DNA of 64,000 nucleotides from Neobacillus vireti (GCF_001026695.1 NZ_LDNB01000002.1:743149-807148), one strand, 5' to 3'; shown: positions 34,721-43,896, numbered from the stretch's first letter. Made by a program: numbers and translations. Notes: generated from the sequence alone by a model not told the origin.

Positions 34721-34918
34721 TTAATTATTAATTTCCTTTACTCTGCCAACCTGTCCGTCTGTCAGTCTTACTTTGATGCCGTGGGGGTGAAAGCTGGACT
34801 TGGTTAATATGTCCTTAACGACACCAGCTGTAAGTTTGCCACTTCTTTGATCGGCTTTTAGAACGATTTTGACAGAAGCACCTGGGAGAATATCATTTCT
34901 ATTTTGCCCGTTAGACAC
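34721..34918 (-). CDS. ywbE: YwbE family protein
   Basis: This 65-residue basic protein matches the YwbE family (DILPGASVKIVLKADQRSG; GIKVRLTDGQVGRV). It looks like a small beta-barrel with KOW-like character. Function is unknown. Its GTG start overlaps the upstream gene by eight bases, so the two are translationally coupled. Confidence 0.88.
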   Translation of the reverse strand: MSNGQNRNDILPGASVKIVLKADQRSGKLTAGVVKDILTKSSFHPHGIKVRLTDGQVGRVKEINN

Positions 34919-35114
34919 CCATTTTTCTCCGAGAGTTACTCACTTTTTTCGTCTGCTGGCTTTGTAGCTTTTTGGTTGCCTGTGAGCCGTTTGCGGTTGC
35001 ATTTCCGGCTGCTGCTTTGTTTTTCTTATTTTCAAGCTGCTGTTTCATCGCCTCTTGTAAGCTAATTTTCTTCTTTGGCTCTTCATTTTGCTGTGATTGA
35101 TTAGATTCACTCAT
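34911..35114 (-). CDS. Small Lys/Gln-rich protein upstream of ywbE
   Basis: The 67-residue product is hydrophilic and basic (KKKISLQEAMKQQLENKKNKAA, ending SNSRRKMGV). It has no membrane helix or Cys. It is probably disordered with one helix. I recognise no family. It overlaps the ywbE start, and AGGAGG precedes its ATG, so expression is credible. Confidence 0.65.
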   Translation of the reverse strand: MSESNQSQQNEEPKKKISLQEAMKQQLENKKNKAAAGNATANGSQATKKLQSQQTKKVSNSRRKMGV

Positions 35115-35296
35115 AAAAAATCCTCCTATAAACAGTATTATGACCAGTATAAACTATTTTTTTATTTATTTAAAATCCATCTTCCCAATTAGTACGAAAA
35201 TTTTAGGATGTTATTCGGTAATTTTGGAATAACGTCCTTTATTTTTAATACTTATGTAGTAGTGGGTACATGTTTTTTTAGTTAATAGTTAATACT

Positions 35297-35323
35297 TTAT
35301 AATATTAATTATAAATAAGTATT
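35297..35323. promoter_or_regulatory. Possible PerR box upstream of catalase
   Basis: TAATATTAATTATAA (35300-35314) agrees with the PerR consensus TTATAATNATTATAA at most positions and lies in a wider inverted repeat AATACTT / AAGTATT. Catalase is a known PerR target in Bacillus. The region is very AT-rich, so chance similarity is likely enough to keep this tentative. Confidence 0.3.
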
Positions 35324-35387
35324 GATTATTATTTTATTTAAATTATAATGTGGTTAGTAATTAAAAAATAGTTTACGAGGTGAGGTA

Positions 35388-36851
35388 ATGAGTAAAGAAA
35401 ACAAGAAGTTAACAACAGGAACAGGGGCTCCAGTTGGTGACAACCAAAACTCAATGACCGCAGGGATGCGAGGACCAACATTAATTCAAGACGTTCATCT
35501 AATTGAGAAATTGGCACACTTTAACCGCGAACGCGTACCTGAGCGTGTTGTTCATGCTAAAGGTGCTGGTGCCCATGGTTACTTTGAAGTAACAAATGAC
35601 ATGTCAACCTACACTAAGGCCAAATTATTTAATGGGGTTGGAAAGCGGACACCGATGTTTATTCGCTTCTCAACTGTAGCGGGTGAACTGGGTTCGGCGG
35701 ATACTGTCCGGGATCCACGCGGTTTTTCAGTGAAGTTTTATACAGAAGAAGGAAACTATGATCTTGTCGGAAATAATACCCCGATTTTCTTTATTCGTGA
35801 TGCGATTAAATTTCCTGATTTCATTCATACGCAAAAAAGAGATCCAAAATCACACCTGAAAAATCCGAATGCCATTTGGGATTTCTGGTCCTTATCTCCT
35901 GAATCGTTACACCAGGTTACATACCTAATGGGTGACCGCGGAATTCCTGCTTCCCTTCGCCATATGAATGGCTACGGAAGCCATACCTTTAAATGGGTGA
36001 ATGAGGACGGGGAAGCCGTGTGGGTGAAATATCACTTTAAAACGGAACAAGGCGTCAAAAACATGACGAATGAGGTTGCAGGTAAATTGGCCGGTGAAAA
36101 CCCGGATTTTCATACTGAAGATTTGTTTAATGCGATTGAAAAGGGTGAATGCCCGGCTTGGAGGCTGCATGTGCAAATCATGCCATTTGCAGATGCCGAA
36201 ACGTATCGTTTTGATCCATTTGATGTCACAAAAGTCTGGTCACATAAAGATTATCCGTTAATAGAGGTTGGCCGGATGGTGCTAAATCGCAACCCGGAGA
36301 ACTACTTTGCAGAAGTGGAGCAGGCAACATTCTCCCCAGGAACCATGGTCCCTGGTGTTGAAGCTTCGCCGGATAAGATGCTGCAAGGCCGTATTTTCGC
36401 TTATTCTGATGCCCACCGTTATCGTGTCGGACCGAACCATAATTTGCTCCCGATTAACCGGCCAAAAGTGGAAGTAAATAACTATCAACGTGACGGGGCG
36501 ATGCGTTCTGATAATAATGGTGCAGGTTCCGTTTACTATGAACCAAACAGCTATGGCGGACCTAAGGAAGCGCCTGAGTACAAACAGACGGCCTTCGAGG
36601 TTACAGGTGCGGCTGAACAGGTTCCATATGATGAACACGACCATTACACGCAAGCGGGCGACCTTTACCGTTTAATGTCAGAAGAAGAACGGGCCCGGTT
36701 GGTGGAAACAGTCGTGGGGGCGATGAAGCCGGTTGAGAGAGACGAAATCAAGCTTCGACAAATTCAGCATTTTTATAAAGCGGACCCAGAGTATGGCGAG
36801 CGGGTGGCAAAAGGCTTAAATTTAGCCCTTCCACAAAGTATTTTAAAATAA
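35388..36851 (+). CDS. katA: Heme catalase, small-subunit clade
   Basis: The monofunctional catalase has 487 residues. The distal His is His56 in [12 protein letters not shown], the Asn is in [12 protein letters not shown], and the heme-ligating Tyr is in [12 protein letters not shown]. It degrades H2O2 in the cytoplasm. The C-terminal part ([13 protein letters not shown]) is typical of B. subtilis KatA. GAGGTGAGG precedes the ATG. It is monocistronic, with a terminator just after. Confidence 0.96.
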   Translation: MSKENKKLTTGTGAPVGDNQNSMTAGMRGPTLIQDVHLIEKLAHFNRERVPERVVHAKGAGAHGYFEVTNDMSTYTKAKLFNGVGKRTPMFIRFSTVAGELGSADTVRDPRGFSVKFYTEEGNYDLVGNNTPIFFIRDAIKFPDFIHTQKRDPKSHLKNPNAIWDFWSLSPESLHQVTYLMGDRGIPASLRHMNGYGSHTFKWVNEDGEAVWVKYHFKTEQGVKNMTNEVAGKLAGENPDFHTEDLFNAIEKGECPAWRLHVQIMPFADAETYRFDPFDVTKVWSHKDYPLIEVGRMVLNRNPENYFAEVEQATFSPGTMVPGVEASPDKMLQGRIFAYSDAHRYRVGPNHNLLPINRPKVEVNNYQRDGAMRSDNNGAGSVYYEPNSYGGPKEAPEYKQTAFEVTGAAEQVPYDEHDHYTQAGDLYRLMSEEERARLVETVVGAMKPVERDEIKLRQIQHFYKADPEYGERVAKGLNLALPQSILK

Positions 36852-36859
36852 TTCTTACT

Positions 36860-36893
36860 CAAGCAGCCTAATGATATAGGTTGCTTGTTTTTT
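36860..36893 (+). terminator. katA terminator
   Basis: CAAGCAGCCTA pairs with TAGGTTGCTTG and a T run follows. Confidence 0.85.
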
Positions 36894-37010
36894 CCATTTT
36901 ACTATTTGAAAATTATAAATTTAATTTTTTCGTCGAATTTTCTTTGCAGGATTTTTCGGGATATTATTAGAATTATAAGAATAAGATACATATAAAAGGG
37001 GGGGATTTGC

Positions 37011-37481
37011 TTGGCTATCCAAGTAATTGAAAAAGAAGAGATGAACGTAGTAGGTATTTCCTGGAATGGTACTTTCTCGCAAATGGAAAAGATTCCAAGT
37101 CTTTTTACTAAATTAAGGGGACGACTTGAAGAGGTACCGTATCAAAAGCAAGAAGAAGTGTTGATTGCACCATTTCATATTAGGGAAACTGAGATCACCT
37201 ATTATGTTACAACTCCTGTAGATGTCATTGATGAAATTCCGGATGGCATGGTTGGCTTTACGATTCCCCGGAAAAATTATGTCTTCGGCGTTCATAAAGG
37301 CAGGATAGAGGATGTTGAAAATACATACCATCGTATGTACAAATGGATGGAAGAATACGGCTATGACCAAGATCACCACGCATTATCACTTGAAATTTAT
37401 AAAGAAGAACATAAATCCCAAAATCTGAGCGGTGACCTGTATTTCGAAATTTATTTACCAGTTAAGGTATATGAAAAATAG
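37011..37481 (+). CDS. GyrI-like / effector-binding domain protein
   Basis: The 156-residue stand-alone domain of the GyrI-like small-molecule-binding superfamily (AraC effector-binding type) has an N-terminal strand IQVIEKEEMNVVGIS and an end GDLYFEIYLPVK that are characteristic. A ligand-pocket Glu is expected in the last strands. No DNA-binding domain is attached. Related proteins sequester or hydrolyse small toxic ligands or bind gyrase. TTG 37011 follows AAAAGGGGGG. Function is unassigned. Confidence 0.8.
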   Translation: MAIQVIEKEEMNVVGISWNGTFSQMEKIPSLFTKLRGRLEEVPYQKQEEVLIAPFHIRETEITYYVTTPVDVIDEIPDGMVGFTIPRKNYVFGVHKGRIEDVENTYHRMYKWMEEYGYDQDHHALSLEIYKEEHKSQNLSGDLYFEIYLPVKVYEK

Positions 37482-37557
37482 CATTTGCGGCCGTTGTTCG
37501 CCTTTTGATGTTTACAAAATTCTTAGTTTATAGAATAATAGGGATAACCTATAGAAA

Positions 37558-37612
37558 ACTTGCCGCTAGGCGAAGACTAGGTGTTGTTGCACTTATGTCT
37601 GATAGGAAAGAT
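37558..37612 (+). repeat. Dispersed short repeat C, copy 2
   Basis: GGCGAAGAC, then GTTGTTGCACTTATG and ATAGGAAAG repeat the minus-strand sequence of 34643-34700. This copy sits directly upstream of the cobalamin riboswitch. Confidence 0.65.
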
Positions 37613-37647
37613 ACTTTCCTATCGCCAAAAAAAATACGATAAAAAAA

Positions 37648-37825
37648 TAGGTGCTGAAGTCTTTTAAAAAGACTTCCAGCTTAATAGGGAAGTTGGTAGA
37701 AGCCAACGCGGTCCCGCCACTGTAAATGAGAGCAGCCTATAACATGTCACTGTCGATAAGATGGGAAGACATAGACTGCGATGATCATGAGCCAGGAAAC
37801 CTGCCTGTTTTTGACACCAACAGCC
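37648..37825 (+). promoter_or_regulatory. Cobalamin (B12) riboswitch
   Basis: Conserved landmarks appear in order: AATAGGGAAGTTGGT, GCGGTCCCGCCACTGTAAATGAGA, GTCACTG...GGGAAGAC, and the B12 box GAGCCAGGAAACCTGCC (37790-37806). The class represses cobalamin uptake or synthesis genes when adenosylcobalamin is abundant. It precedes the five-gene surface-protein/ECF operon. Confidence 0.92.
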
Positions 37826-37835
37826 TACGCGGATA

Positions 37836-37921
37836 GGAGAGTGTTAAGAATAGAAGCGTTTTTTTTCGTTTTCAAAACTTAACGTTCATGACACTCCTCC
37901 TCCTTTTAGGGGGATTTTTTT
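37836..37921 (+). terminator. Riboswitch expression platform (terminator/antiterminator)
   Basis: The terminator hairpin is TCCTCC-TTTTA-GGGGGA (37898-37914) followed by seven T. GGAGAGTGTTAAG (37836-37848) can instead pair with CTTAAC and ACACTCCTCC (37878-37900), taking up the terminator 5' arm. This gives a B12-dependent attenuation switch. Confidence 0.75.
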
Positions 37922-37956
37922 ATGGTATTTTAATAATGAAGGGATGTCAGACGAAG

Positions 37957-39789
37957 ATGAACAACAGAAAAAATCTAGCATTGGTTTTGCTGCTAGTGTT
38001 TGCGCTTTTTACAAGCGGATTCCAAACGCCTGTTTTAGCAGCGAATCAAGAGAAACAAGGCACGATTACTGTTATTGGGACAGATGCAGCCAATCCGCTG
38101 TTGCCGGAAACAACAGTCCAATTCGGTGAAAGTGAGACTGCAACCCAAGCCTTAGTTAATGCTGTAGGAGAAAGCAATATTGAGTTTACAGATACTACAT
38201 ATGGAAAGATGTTAACAGGGATTAAGGGGGAAAAGGCTGAAGGAACTCATTTTTGGGCTTTCTTTATTAACGGGGTCTCCGCCCAGGTTGGTGCCGATAA
38301 CTATGTCGTCCATAATGGTGACCAATTAACCTTCCGTCTTACAGATTGGAATAAAACTCCAGAAAGTATGGTTTCGCTCAAGGTCGTTAATGGAGATAAA
38401 AAGATTGTCAATAATCTATCCGATATTGAAGTGATCGGCACTCCGACTGCCTTTCAACTCTTACAAGTGGCACTTGGTCCGGAAAAGGTTGGCTTTAGCG
38501 AATCACAATACGGGAAGATGATTACGTCAATTAATGGACTGGAAGCAGAAGGGACAAATTACTGGGCATTTTATATTGATGGCCAAATGGCCACTGTAGG
38601 TGCAGACAGCTACCCGCTTAAGCCTGGTAACCAAATAAGCTTTCAGTTTGAATCATGGGCGGATGTTCCCGAGGATGGCGGAAATGGAGGAGATGGACAA
38701 CCAAATCCAACCCCTCCGGCTGGGACGGTTTCCGATGCCGCTCTTCAAACTGCGATTGACGCAGTGAGCCAATATGCTTTAAAATCTCCAATCGGTGAAT
38801 GGGAAGCTATTTCCCTAAAACAGGCTGGGAAAACCATTCCTGCGAGCTATCTGGAAGCTGTTAAAGCGCTTGTCAAAGAAAGAGAAGGAAAATTCACGCG
38901 CATCACCGATACAGAACGGTATGTACTGGGAATTCTGGCCGCAGGCGGTGACCCAACAAATATCGAAGGCTATGACCTAGTTCAAGCAATTTACAATGGA
39001 AATGTCACAAAACAAGGATTAATTGGTGTCTCCTATGCATTAATTGCCTTGGACAGTGCGGGGTTCTCCGTTCCTGCTGATGCGTTGTGGACCAAAGATA
39101 AACTGGTAAACTATTTAGCTGAAAAACAAAACGCAGATGGCGGCTGGGCATGGGATGAAAGCTCAACAAGTGACATTGACACGACTGCAATGATTGTCAC
39201 AGCACTTGCACCATATCGGGACCAAGCAGGGGTTAAAGAAAAAGTGGACGCTGCTATTGAATATTTAGCAGCCCAATATCAAGCGTCGAAGATTGATAAC
39301 AGTTCAACAGCGGCACAAGTGATTATTGCTTTATCTGCATTAGGAATGGATGCGAATGCTTCTTTATTTGCCAAGGATAACAGCAGTCTTTTACAATATT
39401 TCCTCTCATTCCAAAATGCCGATGGCGGTTTTGATTGGCAGGGCGGCTATGTAAGTGATGTTTTTACTACTTCTCAAGCGTTTCAGGCACTAGTTGCTTA
39501 TCAGCTTTTTTCACAAGGCAAAGGGTCGTTGTATCACTTACCGTTAATAGCAGAGCAGAAACCGGATGTGGAGAATCCTGAAGCGGAACTCCCAGAAGTA
39601 GAGAGTCCTGAACCGGAACGGCCGCAAGTGGAAGAAACTTCTTTAGAAAAAGAAAAACCCGAGGAAACCGTGAAGGGTCATACTCTTCCAAATACAGCAT
39701 CTAATATGTATAACCTGCTGGCAATAGGGTTATTCCTCATGGTGGCCGGCAGCGCGTTTTATTTGAAGCAAAGGAAACGAAAGGCGTAA
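37957..39789 (+). CDS. Wall-anchored DUF4430 / transcobalamin-like toroid protein
   Basis: The product has 610 residues: a signal peptide (1 to about 31), DUF4430 domain 1 (about 33-135, THFWAFFINGVSAQVGADNY), DUF4430 domain 2 (about 136-238, TNYWAFYIDGQMATVGADSY) and a Gly/Pro linker. An alpha/alpha toroid of the terpenoid-cyclase/transcobalamin type (about 260-525) carries QNADGGWAW near 391 and QNADGGFDW near 486. An acidic Pro-rich spacer, the sorting signal LPNTA (577-581), a hydrophobic helix and RKRK complete it. DUF4430 is the fold of the small domain of intrinsic factor and transcobalamin, whose large domain is an alpha6/alpha6 barrel. With the upstream riboswitch this suggests a surface cobalamin receptor. 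ATG 37936 is an alternative start. Confidence 0.85.
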   Translation: MNNRKNLALVLLLVFALFTSGFQTPVLAANQEKQGTITVIGTDAANPLLPETTVQFGESETATQALVNAVGESNIEFTDTTYGKMLTGIKGEKAEGTHFWAFFINGVSAQVGADNYVVHNGDQLTFRLTDWNKTPESMVSLKVVNGDKKIVNNLSDIEVIGTPTAFQLLQVALGPEKVGFSESQYGKMITSINGLEAEGTNYWAFYIDGQMATVGADSYPLKPGNQISFQFESWADVPEDGGNGGDGQPNPTPPAGTVSDAALQTAIDAVSQYALKSPIGEWEAISLKQAGKTIPASYLEAVKALVKEREGKFTRITDTERYVLGILAAGGDPTNIEGYDLVQAIYNGNVTKQGLIGVSYALIALDSAGFSVPADALWTKDKLVNYLAEKQNADGGWAWDESSTSDIDTTAMIVTALAPYRDQAGVKEKVDAAIEYLAAQYQASKIDNSSTAAQVIIALSALGMDANASLFAKDNSSLLQYFLSFQNADGGFDWQGGYVSDVFTTSQAFQALVAYQLFSQGKGSLYHLPLIAEQKPDVENPEAELPEVESPEPERPQVEETSLEKEKPEETVKGHTLPNTASNMYNLLAIGLFLMVAGSAFYLKQRKRKA

Positions 39790-39797
39790 AAACCTTT

Positions 39798-39829
39798 GTG
39801 CCCCCTCTGATTGTCATTTGGAGGGGGCG
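39798..39829 (+). terminator. Intercistronic hairpin
   Basis: GCCCCCTC pairs with GAGGGGGC across about 15 bases, without a good T tract. It may lower expression of downstream genes or stabilise the upstream message. Confidence 0.5.
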
Positions 39830-39853
39830 TGGATAAGGAGGTAAACACACACC

Positions 39854-40663
39854 ATGAAGAGAATCCTAAAAACAACGGCATTGTTATTCGTTTTGTTTGC
39901 TGCTTTCAGTTTGGCTGGTTGCGGCACCAACGTGGAGACCGCGAAGGAAACCAAGAAAGAAGCAGTAAAAACAGAAGAAGCTGCGAAACAGGCAGAACAA
40001 ACACATCAAGAGGAAGAAAGTGCTAAGACAGATGCAGCCGGAGTGCAACAGGAAGAACCAGAGCAGTCTGCTGAAACGGCTAGTACCAAAGCGGCAGAAA
40101 AGGAAACAGAACAGCCGGATGCAAAACCGGAAACACCTGCACAAAATGCTCCAGCGAGCCAAGCTAAATCTGAAACAAATAAGGCAAATCCGGCAGCTTC
40201 GTCAAGTAATAGCAAATCGGGCGTGGCGCCAGGCAAAAGCAGTTCGACACCGGCTGCTCAGCCGAGTAAGCCAGCAGCACCAAGCACTCCGCCAGCTGCA
40301 CCAAACACTCCGCCACCAACGAATCCGAAACCGGAAACGCCAAAACATGAATTGGCAGTGACCATTTCGATTGCCGGGCCAAAGGATAGGGGCACAATTC
40401 TAAGTGCAACAAAGGTGAATTTTAAAGACGGTGCAACGATTTTTGATATTATTTCACAAGCAGCCAAAAAACAAGGTATCATCATCGATTCTAGAGGCAG
40501 CGGAGCCACCGCCTATATCGAAGGAATTGACAATATTTATGAGTTTGATTATGGTGTCAAGAGCGGCTGGATATTTAAACAAAATGGTGTTAGTCTTACA
40601 AAAAGTATCGGAGTTGTAAAGGTAAAAGACGGTGATCGGATTGAATGCTTCTACACCGAATAA
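39854..40663 (+). CDS. DUF4430 lipoprotein
   Basis: The 269-residue lipoprotein has a signal peptide with lipobox SLAGC (Cys23). A long low-complexity spacer rich in Glu, Ala, Thr, Gln, Lys and Pro (about 30-165) leads to one C-terminal DUF4430 domain (about 168-269, with DYGVKSGWIFKQNGV and KVKDGDRIECFYTE). The spacer would carry the domain through the wall while anchored in the membrane. Its place between the wall-anchored protein and the ECF genes suggests it relays cobalamin to the transporter. That role is inferred. Confidence 0.85.
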   Translation: MKRILKTTALLFVLFAAFSLAGCGTNVETAKETKKEAVKTEEAAKQAEQTHQEEESAKTDAAGVQQEEPEQSAETASTKAAEKETEQPDAKPETPAQNAPASQAKSETNKANPAASSSNSKSGVAPGKSSSTPAAQPSKPAAPSTPPAAPNTPPPTNPKPETPKHELAVTISIAGPKDRGTILSATKVNFKDGATIFDIISQAAKKQGIIIDSRGSGATAYIEGIDNIYEFDYGVKSGWIFKQNGVSLTKSIGVVKVKDGDRIECFYTE

Positions 40664-40681
40664 CGAGAGGAGGGACAAGTA

Positions 40682-41560
40682 ATGGAAAACCGGTTTGCAC
40701 GCTTCCATCCGCTTGTTTCTTTCTTTTTCTATGCCGGTTCAGTATCCTTGTTAATCCTGATGCTACATCCCATTTTTTTAGGATTGGCGTTGGTGATTAT
40801 TTTGCTGCTTAATTTTTTCCATGATCGCTTGTCAGGACTGTGGCGCTGGAAGTTTTTTCTCATTACGACTTTTATATTGATGATTATCTTGAATCCTTTA
40901 TTTAATGAACGAGGTCGGCATTTGTTATTTGAGGTGGGGACTCATCGGGTCACATTAGAAGCAGTTGTTTTTGGCGGCATGAATGCGTTGTCCATCATCG
41001 GGGTAATTGCCCTGTTTGTTTCCTACAACGTCATCATGACGCCGAATAAGCTGTTGTTCTTATTTGCAAAAATCTTGCCTCAGTTTGCCGTCCTGCTGAT
41101 GCTAACGCTGCGTTTCATTCCATTAATGAGAAGAAGATTGGAAGAAATTTCAGTCGTTCAAAGAAGTAAGGGGATTTCCGTTAGTCACGGTAAATGGAAA
41201 CGAAGAGTAAGGACGGGGATGCTTTATGTTCAAACCCTGCTGACCTATTCGCTGGAAGAAGCGATTCAAACAGCGGACTCGATGAAAGCACGTGGCTATG
41301 GAATGAGCACCCGTTCATCCTATGAATATTTTAAATTTCGACGTGCAGATGTGCTGGCAATTATTTATCTTGTCATCCTACTCTCCTTGATTATTTATTG
41401 CCGGGCTTTTGGCTATGGTTTTTTAACGGTATATCCGGTCATGGAAGCATGGCAATTAACACATCTAGATATCGGGGCGCTTACGAGCTATCTGATGTTT
41501 TTAAGTTTCCCACTATTTGTTGAAGCAGGTGGATTGTTCCGATGGCGTTTATCGAATTAA
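40682..41560 (+). CDS. ecfT: ECF transporter transmembrane subunit EcfT
   Basis: The 292-residue CbiQ/EcfT-family protein has five to six helices. The cytoplasmic coupling region shows RSKGISV and the Ala-Arg-Gly motif DSMKARGYGMSTR that contacts the ATPases. It joins the ATPase pair to the substrate-binding S-component. GAGGAGGG precedes the ATG. Its end overlaps the ATPase gene by 19 bases. Confidence 0.92.
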   Translation: MENRFARFHPLVSFFFYAGSVSLLILMLHPIFLGLALVIILLLNFFHDRLSGLWRWKFFLITTFILMIILNPLFNERGRHLLFEVGTHRVTLEAVVFGGMNALSIIGVIALFVSYNVIMTPNKLLFLFAKILPQFAVLLMLTLRFIPLMRRRLEEISVVQRSKGISVSHGKWKRRVRTGMLYVQTLLTYSLEEAIQTADSMKARGYGMSTRSSYEYFKFRRADVLAIIYLVILLSLIIYCRAFGYGFLTVYPVMEAWQLTHLDIGALTSYLMFLSFPLFVEAGGLFRWRLSN

Positions 41561-43185
41561 CAAATGTAACATTTACATATCCGGATTGTTCAGCACCAGC
41601 GATAAACAATCTTTCTTTAAAAATTAACAAAGGCGAATTTGTTGTCCTTTTTGGTGCATCTGGTTCAGGGAAAAGCACCCTCTTAAAACTTTTGAAAAAA
41701 GAAATTCAACCGCACGGACAGCTTATGGGCCAGATTGTAATCGATGGACAGCCGGTTCAAGAAACAGAGGGTCTTGCCAACGAGATCGGCTTTGTTTTTC
41801 AAGATCCTGAAAATCAGCTGGTTGCGGATGATGTCCTCCATGAAATGGTCTTTGGGCTTGAAAATATTGGGCTGCCGCCAACTGAAATGAGGAGCCGGGT
41901 CGCAGAAATGGTCCATTTCTTTGGTGCTGAATCGCTGCTGGCACGGAAATCACATCAGCTTTCTGGCGGAAAAAAGCAGCAAATTAATCTGGCATCGGTA
42001 TTGTTAATGCAGCCGATTATTTTAATATTAGATGAGCCGACAGCCCAGCTTGATCCTGTAAGTACCAGAGAATTTTTAGATATGCTGAAGCGGCTGAACG
42101 ATGAATTCGGGATGACGATTATTCTTGCTGAGCACCGACTTGAGGAAGTGTTTACCCTCGCTGATCAAATTATCATGATGGAAAACGGGCAGGTGCAAAT
42201 TGAAGGCGAGCCAAAGGCGGTAATCCCAAAGATTTGGAATTCTGTAAACAGAGACTATGTCCCTAGTATTCCTGGATTATTTTTGAGCATGAATGGCGAG
42301 GGAAGTGTGCCTTTAACCGTGAAAGAAGGGCGGAGCTGGGTGCAAAAGGCATTGGCGGATGTTTATGATGAGGAAGAGCAAGTTTCGACACCTCTCCTTG
42401 ATGATGTTCGGATAAGGGCAAAATCGATTTCCTTTCGCTATGAGAAAAAAGCTGATTTTATTTTGAAAGAGCTTGATTTGAGCCTGAAAAAAGGGGAGTT
42501 TTATGCGCTGTTAGGCGGGAACGGTTCTGGTAAATCGACGTTTTTAAAGCTGATGGCCGGACTATTGAAGCCGGACATTGGAAAAGTGTTATATGATAAA
42601 AAGCCTTTGAATGGCTATAAACATCATGAATTAACAAAGAGAATCGGCTATTTGCCCCAGAACCCTAAACTCTTTTTTCTTCAAGATACGGTTGAAAAAG
42701 AAATCCAGGAGACTATGGCCCAGTGGGAATTGGCTGATGCCTCTGAAGCGGACTCCCTGTTAGCTCAATTAGGGATTGCTCATGTGAAAACAAGTCATCC
42801 ATATGATTTAAGCGGCGGTGAGCTCCAAAAGGCGGCGCTTGCTTGTTTGCTATTGCGCAAGCCGGAAGTGCTCCTGCTGGATGAGCCGACAAAAGGTTTG
42901 GATCCAATTTCCAAAAGAAGGTTAGCGGAGATTCTCCTCGAACTTCATGCAGCAGGGATGACGATTTTCATGTCCACACATGACATTGAGTTTGCGGCTC
43001 AATATGCAACAAAATGCGGGATGATGTTTCAAGGGAACATTACCTCGGAGGACATACCGAAGAAATTCTTTAAAGGCAATTTCTTTTATACGACGATGAT
43101 TCAAAGAATCTTCCGCGATTTTGCGGAAAAGGCCCCGATGACGCTTGAGGAGGTTAAGCGGCAATGCGCTTCAACAAAACTGTAA
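41542..43185 (+). CDS. ecfA: ECF transporter ATPase, fused A-A' (two ABC domains)
   Basis: The 547-residue protein carries two complete ABC domains. The first has GASGSGKST, LSGGKKQQINLA and ILILDEPTAQLD. The second has GGNGSGKST, LSGGELQKAALA and LLLDEPTKGLD. In group I ECF systems a single fused protein can replace EcfA1 and EcfA2. It overlaps ecfT and the S-component gene, indicating coupled translation. Confidence 0.92.
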   Translation: MAFIELTNVTFTYPDCSAPAINNLSLKINKGEFVVLFGASGSGKSTLLKLLKKEIQPHGQLMGQIVIDGQPVQETEGLANEIGFVFQDPENQLVADDVLHEMVFGLENIGLPPTEMRSRVAEMVHFFGAESLLARKSHQLSGGKKQQINLASVLLMQPIILILDEPTAQLDPVSTREFLDMLKRLNDEFGMTIILAEHRLEEVFTLADQIIMMENGQVQIEGEPKAVIPKIWNSVNRDYVPSIPGLFLSMNGEGSVPLTVKEGRSWVQKALADVYDEEEQVSTPLLDDVRIRAKSISFRYEKKADFILKELDLSLKKGEFYALLGGNGSGKSTFLKLMAGLLKPDIGKVLYDKKPLNGYKHHELTKRIGYLPQNPKLFFLQDTVEKEIQETMAQWELADASEADSLLAQLGIAHVKTSHPYDLSGGELQKAALACLLLRKPEVLLLDEPTKGLDPISKRRLAEILLELHAAGMTIFMSTHDIEFAAQYATKCGMMFQGNITSEDIPKKFFKGNFFYTTMIQRIFRDFAEKAPMTLEEVKRQCASTKL

Positions 43186-43856
43186 AAACGGTATTGCTTC
43201 TCTTGCTTGCTTCAATCTTCTTGGTGCTGAATTTTTGGTTTGAAAATGCTTATCTGTGGTTAAGCTTCGGGTTTGTCCTGCTTTCGATTTTGCTGTTTTT
43301 GGTTCGTTTTGAAAGCAGAAAAGTAGAGCCGAGGGAATTGGTTCTTTTGGCTGTTTTAGCTTCGATTGCTGCTGTAGGGCGGATTCCGTTTGCAAGTATC
43401 CCCAGTGTGCAGCCGACCACTTTTGTCATAATGATGTCGGGATATGTTTTTGGTGCCGAAAGCGGGTTTGTGATTGGTGCCGTAGCGGCACTTGCCTCCA
43501 ATATGATTATGGGGCAAGGTCCGTGGACACCATGGCAAATGACGGCATGGGGATTGGTAGGTCTTACGGCGGGATTGCTTCGGGGGACTTGGGTCATGAA
43601 TAAGAAATGGGGCCGGATTCTCTTCGGAGCTGTTTGGGGATTTTTGTTCGGCTGGATTATGAACATTTGGGGATTCTTAGCTGTTGTCCAGTCCGGCAGC
43701 GGAGTAGGTTTCAAAGCATTTCTTCTCTATTTCGCTAGCAGCGCCGTGTTTGACACATTCCATTCCGTTTCAAACGTAATCTTGTTACTGGTATTTGGAG
43801 ATGTTTGGCTAAAAATATTAACAAGATTTAAGCGGAAATATGGACTGCTCGAATAA
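43164..43856 (+). CDS. ECF transporter S-component, probably cobalamin-specific
   Basis: The 230-residue hydrophobic protein with six or more helices has the Gly-rich S-component pattern (VLASIAAVGRIPFASIP, SGYVFGAESGFVIGAVAALASN, MTAWGLVGLTAGLLRG). Cobalamin-type S-components (CbrT) look alike, and specificity is inferred from the riboswitch. It starts 22 bases inside the ATPase gene behind GAGGAGG. It is the last gene of the operon. Confidence 0.85.
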   Translation: MRFNKTVKTVLLLLLASIFLVLNFWFENAYLWLSFGFVLLSILLFLVRFESRKVEPRELVLLAVLASIAAVGRIPFASIPSVQPTTFVIMMSGYVFGAESGFVIGAVAALASNMIMGQGPWTPWQMTAWGLVGLTAGLLRGTWVMNKKWGRILFGAVWGFLFGWIMNIWGFLAVVQSGSGVGFKAFLLYFASSAVFDTFHSVSNVILLLVFGDVWLKILTRFKRKYGLLE

Positions 43857-43896
43857 AAATAGGCAAACGAGTTTGGTATATTATATTTTTTTAAAT

